Assembly: GCA_007859745.1 (NCBI GenBank)
Contig: SMLU01000002.1
Span: 302,942 to 366,941 of the forward strand
DNA from: Phycisphaerae bacterium RAS1
Lineage (GTDB): Bacteria > Planctomycetota > Phycisphaerae > UBA1845 > Fen-1342
Direction of reading: 5' to 3'
DNA: 64,000 nucleotides
The position numbers and the translations under genes are program-made. The notes below the pieces were generated by a model. The model worked only from the letters and a program-made list of their open reading frames with translations. It made no database searches and was not told the origin of the DNA. Positions within the stretch are counted from its first letter, which is position 1, and each line of letters begins with the position of its first letter. This document shows positions 63,629-64,000 of the stretch, piece by piece.

Positions 63629-64000
63629 AGTCGTAAAAACCCTTTCCGTTCTTGCGTCCGAGTTCGCCCGCGCGGACCTTCATGCGCAGCAGCGGGTGCG
63701 GGCGGTAGCGGTCTTCGCCCAGGTCGCGGTGAAGCACTTCCATGATGTTCAGGCAAACGTCCAGGCCGATCAGGTCGGCCGTCGCCAGCGGGCCCATCGT
63801 GTGGGCGCAGCCCAGCTTCATGATCTCGTCGATCGTGGGCGCGTCCGCGACGCCATCGCTGAAACAGGAGACGGCCTCGTTGATCAGCGGCATCAGCACG
63901 CGGTTGCTCACGAAACCGGGATAGTCGCGGACCCGCAGCGGCGTCTTGCCGAGCTGCTTCGAAAGATCGGTGACGAAGGCCACAACCGGTTCGGCGGTCT
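63615..64000 (-). CDS. 3-hydroxyacyl-CoA (3-hydroxybutyryl-CoA) dehydrogenase, C-terminal part
   Basis: Only the C-terminal domain (about 128 residues) is in the window; the gene continues beyond base 64000. [54 protein letters not shown] and [12 protein letters not shown] are the family pattern. It oxidises 3-hydroxyacyl-CoA with NAD. Its 3' end overlaps the enoyl-CoA hydratase gene. Confidence 0.92.
   Translation of the reverse strand, partial: TAEPVVAFVTDLSKQLGKTPLRVRDYPGFVSNRVLMPLINEAVSCFSDGVADAPTIDEIMKLGCAHTMGPLATADLIGLDVCLNIMEVLHRDLGEDRYRPHPLLRMKVRAGELGRKNGKGFYDYEQR

Overview
The window is high-GC, gene-dense bacterial DNA that most resembles a planctomycete of the Phycisphaerae type. 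This is inference from gene content: many secreted proteins share a C-terminal GDMNCDG...LDINPF dockerin-like tail, there is a prepilin-like protein with an H-X9-D motif, and the core genes (hisS, ligA, typA, accD, tilS) look bacterial. No rRNA is present and no database search was run.

Layout. (1) 1-24290 is mainly a secretome region. Ten dockerin-tailed proteins lie here on the plus strand: a LamG end, a caspase-like protein, a PPC/TSP3 protein, a subtilase, an FG-GAP propeller, a PPC-like protein, a propeller/Ig protein, a short mosaic and an Ig-like protein, plus an orphan dockerin remnant at 6524-6598. They are interrupted by a solitary type IIG restriction-modification enzyme (2582-6442), a small lipoprotein and a FixLJ-like two-component pair. 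The region ends in a truncated secreted-protein gene. (2) 24283-41000 holds hisS, a YkgJ-type Cys-cluster protein, a zinc-ribbon membrane protein, a repeat lipoprotein, an Asp-box dockerin protein, a PhoD-like phosphatase, a pseudopilin, a LolD-like ATPase, ligA with a lipoprotein gene, typA and a methyltransferase. (3) 41322-50232 is a ten-gene [NiFe]-hydrogenase operon: hypC-hypD-hypE, beta-gamma-delta-alpha subunits of a group 3b (NADP-linked, sulfhydrogenase-type) enzyme, a maturation protease, hypA and hypB. Most junctions overlap, and a near-consensus sigma-54 promoter sits in front. hypF is not in the window. (4) 50305-64000 holds malic enzyme, accD, a LAB_N protein, tilS, a GT39-like membrane protein, a frameshifted dockerin-tailed subtilase, a selenocysteine tRNA (minus strand), a YkgJ-type protein and two fatty-acid/hydroxyacyl-CoA genes.

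The most unusual feature is the spread of several families of palindromic repeats. They are found between genes and also inside reading frames without breaking them. Within the hydrogenase operon hypE, the beta subunit, the alpha subunit, the maturation protease and the C-terminus of hypB all carry repeat-derived segments, and an Asp-box dockerin protein has an in-frame insert flanked by a 15-bp direct repeat. This resembles the Rickettsia palindromic elements in principle, but the sequences are different and several families are involved.

The hydrogenase genes probably work together: Hyp proteins build the NiFe(CN)2CO centre, the protease trims the alpha subunit, and the beta/gamma subunits pass electrons to NAD(P). 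The nearby malic enzyme and accD are metabolically compatible with an NAD(P)H-linked fermentative or mixotrophic life, but that link is only inference.
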